Shown: positions 62,046 to 64,000 of the stretch, piece by piece
Numbering within the stretch: position 1 is the first letter of the stretch
How the letters are laid out: every line of letters begins with the position of its first letter
DNA from: Lysinibacillus composti
GTDB taxonomy: Bacteria; Bacillota; Bacilli; Bacillales_A; Planococcaceae
DNA length: 64,000 bases
Assembly (NCBI RefSeq): GCF_016908465.1
Contig: NZ_JAFBDY010000006.1
Span: 144,768 to 208,767, forward strand
Direction of reading: 5' to 3'
The notes under the pieces: model-generated
Seen by the model: the letters and a program-made list of their open reading frames with translations, nothing else
The model's database searches: none
Told to the model about the DNA's origin: nothing
Made by a program: the position numbers and the translations under genes

Positions 62046-62249
62046 AAATAATTGATACTATTTCTTTTCATAGCCTTTGTTCTTTACAAATATTTTTGAA
62101 TTGTCTTTCATTTTATCGAAAATAATTATTTTGTCAATATAATTCTTAAAAATTTTTCGAAAGGACTACTTAAATTACATATCATTGTACCTCTCTATTT
62201 AATCGTTACACAGTAATATGAATCTAATTATCTTTTTATAAACGATTAT

Positions 62250-62432
62250 TTACCTACTACATTTACAATTTGGTCCACATTTACATCGAGGCCCACATTT
62301 ACACTGTGTTCTACTTATGTTTTTTGGCCCGCAATTACACTTAATTTCAGAACTAAGAAAAGGCTTACATTTACAATATGGTTTACAATTACAGCTTGGT
62401 TTACATTGGCAATAACCAGAATTACAACTCAT
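62250..62432 (-). CDS. Cysteine-rich 60-residue protein, metallothionein-like
   Basis: 60 residues with 15 cysteines. Fourteen form seven C-x-C pairs (8/10, 14/16, 20/22, 32/34, 44/46, 50/52, 56/58); pairs are mostly three residues apart (CKPSC, CKPYC, CGPRC, CGPNC). Lysine and proline/glycine fill the gaps and there is almost no hydrophobic residue, so the chain would fold only around metal. GGGGGATCATTA precedes the ATG. Not a known bacterial metallothionein (SmtA/BmtA) by layout. Alternatives: a spore-coat cysteine-rich protein. Flanked by the T-box leader and a divergent small gene; no obvious terminator in 62100-62249. Confidence 0.7.
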   Translation of the reverse strand: MSCNSGYCQCKPSCNCKPYCKCKPFLSSEIKCNCGPKNISRTQCKCGPRCKCGPNCKCSR

Positions 62433-62678
62433 TAATGATCCCCCATAACGTTTATATTAATAATATGAGAAATATCAATAAATGATTGTACATTCCTTCC
62501 CTTCTCGTCAATGTAATTTCTTAGCGGACTAAAAAAGCCAAATTAATTGATAGGGACGAACTCATTTTATTTCGTTTCAAAGATATTCTATTTATAACTT
62601 CCTTCACATCATAATCCATTGCAGCCCATTATGTATAAGATTATTCACTTGAGCAAAAACTTTTACAAAGGGGTGATC

Positions 62679-62858
62679 ATGATGGAAAAGAAGGAACCAT
62701 ATCCAACAACAGCACCAGAAGAGCCAAAAATAACAATTGAAAACCAATCTAGTTTTTTTAATGCGCTTGATAATTCTGTTAACAAGCATAAAGAGTATGA
62801 AGAAGCTAATATCGCTATTACCGGTGACGAAATTGAACAACAAAACGAGAATTTATAA
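62679..62858 (+). CDS. Small acidic protein of unknown function
   Basis: 59 residues, charged, with no signal or membrane segment (MEKKEPYPTTAPEEPK..., then NQSSFFNALDNSVNKHKEYEEAN). Start at the ATG at 62679 (or the next codon), preceded by AAAGGGGTGATC; the ORF to 62619 lacks a site. Ends before a good terminator. I recognise no family; such small hydrophilic proteins are often sporulation-related in Bacillales, which is a guess. Confidence 0.6.
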   Translation: MMEKKEPYPTTAPEEPKITIENQSSFFNALDNSVNKHKEYEEANIAITGDEIEQQNENL

Positions 62859-62950
62859 ACCGCTTTTTCTCAAAAATACTAGATTGAACAGATTATATCA
62901 ATTCCCTCTATTTTAGTTTCGAAATTAATATAAGTTCTCAATACTTCTCT

Positions 62951-62992
62951 AAAGTCTGTAACCACTCAATAATGGTTACGGACTTTTTATTT
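62951..62992 (+). terminator. Terminator of the small acidic gene
   Basis: AAAGTCTGTAACCA / TGGTTACGGACTTT, one G-U pair, 8-nt loop, T-rich tail. Confidence 0.85.
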
Positions 62993-63136
62993 TAAGGTAT
63001 AAACAATCTTCAGGAAAAAATTGTATTATTTGTAAAATATATAGTAAACCCCTTTCTTCTTTTTAAGAATTTCGTTATGATTAATAAGGATTGTGGAAAT
63101 GATTTACAAATACGTTCGAGAGTAGGTTAATTAGCT

Positions 63137-63823
63137 ATGTTTGATCTATTCAAAAAAGCAATACATACCATTGGTAAACAACTTCGCGAGTCGTCTCCCT
63201 TCTCTACGGTGTCCACCTACAAAGAAGAAACGGGAAAAGGCATTTTTAGTGCGGTGTCAAACAAAGGTTCTTACGGGGAATTTTTGTCATATAAGAAGCT
63301 TTCTGCTCTACCTGGATATCATAAAGTACTGTTTAATATTTATCTCCCAAACGGGAAGGGACAGACAACAGAAATTGATGTTGTTTTTCTGCACGAAACA
63401 GGCGTTTACGTTATCGAATCGAAGAATTATAGTGGCTGGATTTTTGGAAATGAAAAAGATATGAATTGGATGCAAACGTTCCCAAATGGGAAAAAGTATC
63501 CATTTTATAATCCTATTAAACAAAATGCCGGACATATACGAGCATTGCAATCGATCCTCCCTTCCATTGATTCCGGTTTGTATAAGTCTCTTATCGTTTT
63601 TAGTGAGCGGTGTTCATTAAAGAAGGTATACCACGACTCCCCTAACACCTATGTAATGAATCGAAATCATTTGAAAAAGATTATGACAGAGGAAATTAAT
63701 TCTTCCTCCTATCAACTAGAACCTGAATATATCGACAAAGTTTACAGATTCCTTTCCCACTATTCCAAAGCCGAACAAATCGTTAAAGAACAGCACGTTG
63801 AAACGATTCAAGGCAGGAAGTAG
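63137..63823 (+). CDS. NERD-domain protein
   Basis: 228 residues with the nuclease-related domain (NERD, about 40-155): SYGEFLSYKKL, TTEIDVVFLHETGVYVIESKNYSGWIFG (the D-(x)n-E-x-K nuclease-like triad), FYNPIKQNAGHIRAL. NERD proteins are predicted endonuclease-fold enzymes of unknown role. Upstream ribosome site is weak (GAGAGTAGGTTAATTAGCT). Monocistronic, with a terminator after. Functional defence or DNA-repair links are unproven. Confidence 0.85.
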   Translation: MFDLFKKAIHTIGKQLRESSPFSTVSTYKEETGKGIFSAVSNKGSYGEFLSYKKLSALPGYHKVLFNIYLPNGKGQTTEIDVVFLHETGVYVIESKNYSGWIFGNEKDMNWMQTFPNGKKYPFYNPIKQNAGHIRALQSILPSIDSGLYKSLIVFSERCSLKKVYHDSPNTYVMNRNHLKKIMTEEINSSSYQLEPEYIDKVYRFLSHYSKAEQIVKEQHVETIQGRK

Positions 63824-63865
63824 GATTTTTAATTACCTCACTTGATTTTTAGGTTTTCTATAATA

Positions 63866-63896
63866 AAAACACTCACAAAATTGTGAGTGTTTTATC
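63866..63896 (+). terminator. Terminator of the NERD gene
   Basis: AAAACACTCACAA / TTGTGAGTGTTTT perfect 13-bp stem. Beyond it (63897-64000) I see no gene, only a GCACGTAATCACC motif like the one in the repeat at 24082. Confidence 0.88.
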
Positions 63897-64000
63897 TTGA
63901 AAACTGGCTCTATAATATTTGTTGGGGTTTGAAAAAATTTCATAAATAAAAAAGCACGTAATCACCGATTTCTATATACTTGAATTGTCGAAAAACAAGC

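Overview
The window looks like a chromosomal segment of a low-GC Gram-positive spore-former of the order Bacillales (Bacillaceae/Planococcaceae; I cannot fix the genus). The signs are AT-rich DNA, strong GGAGG-type ribosome binding sites with frequent TTG starts, and genes typical of that group: FbpA, an YwqA-type Snf2 helicase, a YhfW-type Rieske oxidoreductase, CwlK- and EnvC-like cell-wall enzymes, a CbiH60-type cobalamin protein, and yybP-ykoY, T-box and cobalamin riboswitches. I saw no rRNA, tRNA, CRISPR array, intact insertion sequence or prophage.

Layout. 1-600: end of a PH-domain gene and fbpA. 0.7-8.7 kb: a sulfur-scavenging island on the minus strand (GNAT, cysteine-synthase-like enzyme, MetQ-MetN-MetI transporter, a second MetQ broken by a frameshift, and two flavin monooxygenases). 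Two near-identical promoter/operator regions drive its two transcription units. 9-13 kb: wall peptidase and Snf2 helicase. 13.1-16.8 kb: an organic-acid module (CitMHS transporter, HMG-CoA-lyase-like enzyme, CaiB/BaiF CoA-transferase). 17-29 kb: YhgE/Pip protein, M23 hydrolase, a 351-bp inverted-repeat element, VanZ, PaiB divergent from a MocR regulator, a Rieske oxidoreductase, a TSUP transporter, a TrmB regulator, and a manganese riboswitch ahead of a TerC gene. 29-31 kb: three small unknown genes. 31-38.8 kb: a FAH-family gene and a second organic-acid module (TctC-TctB-TctA, HMG-CoA-lyase-like enzyme, two CaiB/BaiF CoA-transferases, one frameshifted by a 5-bp tandem duplication). 38.8-39.2 kb: a 16-unit array with a 21-bp period. 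39.6-41.6 kb: secreted M28 aminopeptidase and a possible small ORF.

41.7-58.6 kb is a near-complete early cobalamin locus. A 14-gene minus-strand operon (CbiH60, CobK/CbiJ, CbiC, CbiD, CbiET, CbiL, CbiF, CbiG, CbiA, SirC, CobA, nitroreductase, methyltransferase, ferredoxin-CbiX) covers the anaerobic route from uroporphyrinogen III to cobyrinate a,c-diamide. It diverges from cbiMNQO, the cobalt ECF transporter. Each arm has its own cobalamin riboswitch, and the two seem to use different expression platforms. Later steps (CbiP, CbiB, nucleotide-loop assembly, adenosylation) are not here.

58.6-64 kb: a macrolide-type glycosyltransferase, a glyoxalase fragment, a T-box-controlled amino-acid permease, a 60-residue cysteine-rich protein with seven CxC pairs, a small unknown protein and a NERD protein.

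The main leads are the duplicated CoA-transferase/lyase/transporter module, the metallothionein-like protein, the GAGGA-duplication frameshift, the two periodic repeat arrays, and the twin promoters of the sulfur island.
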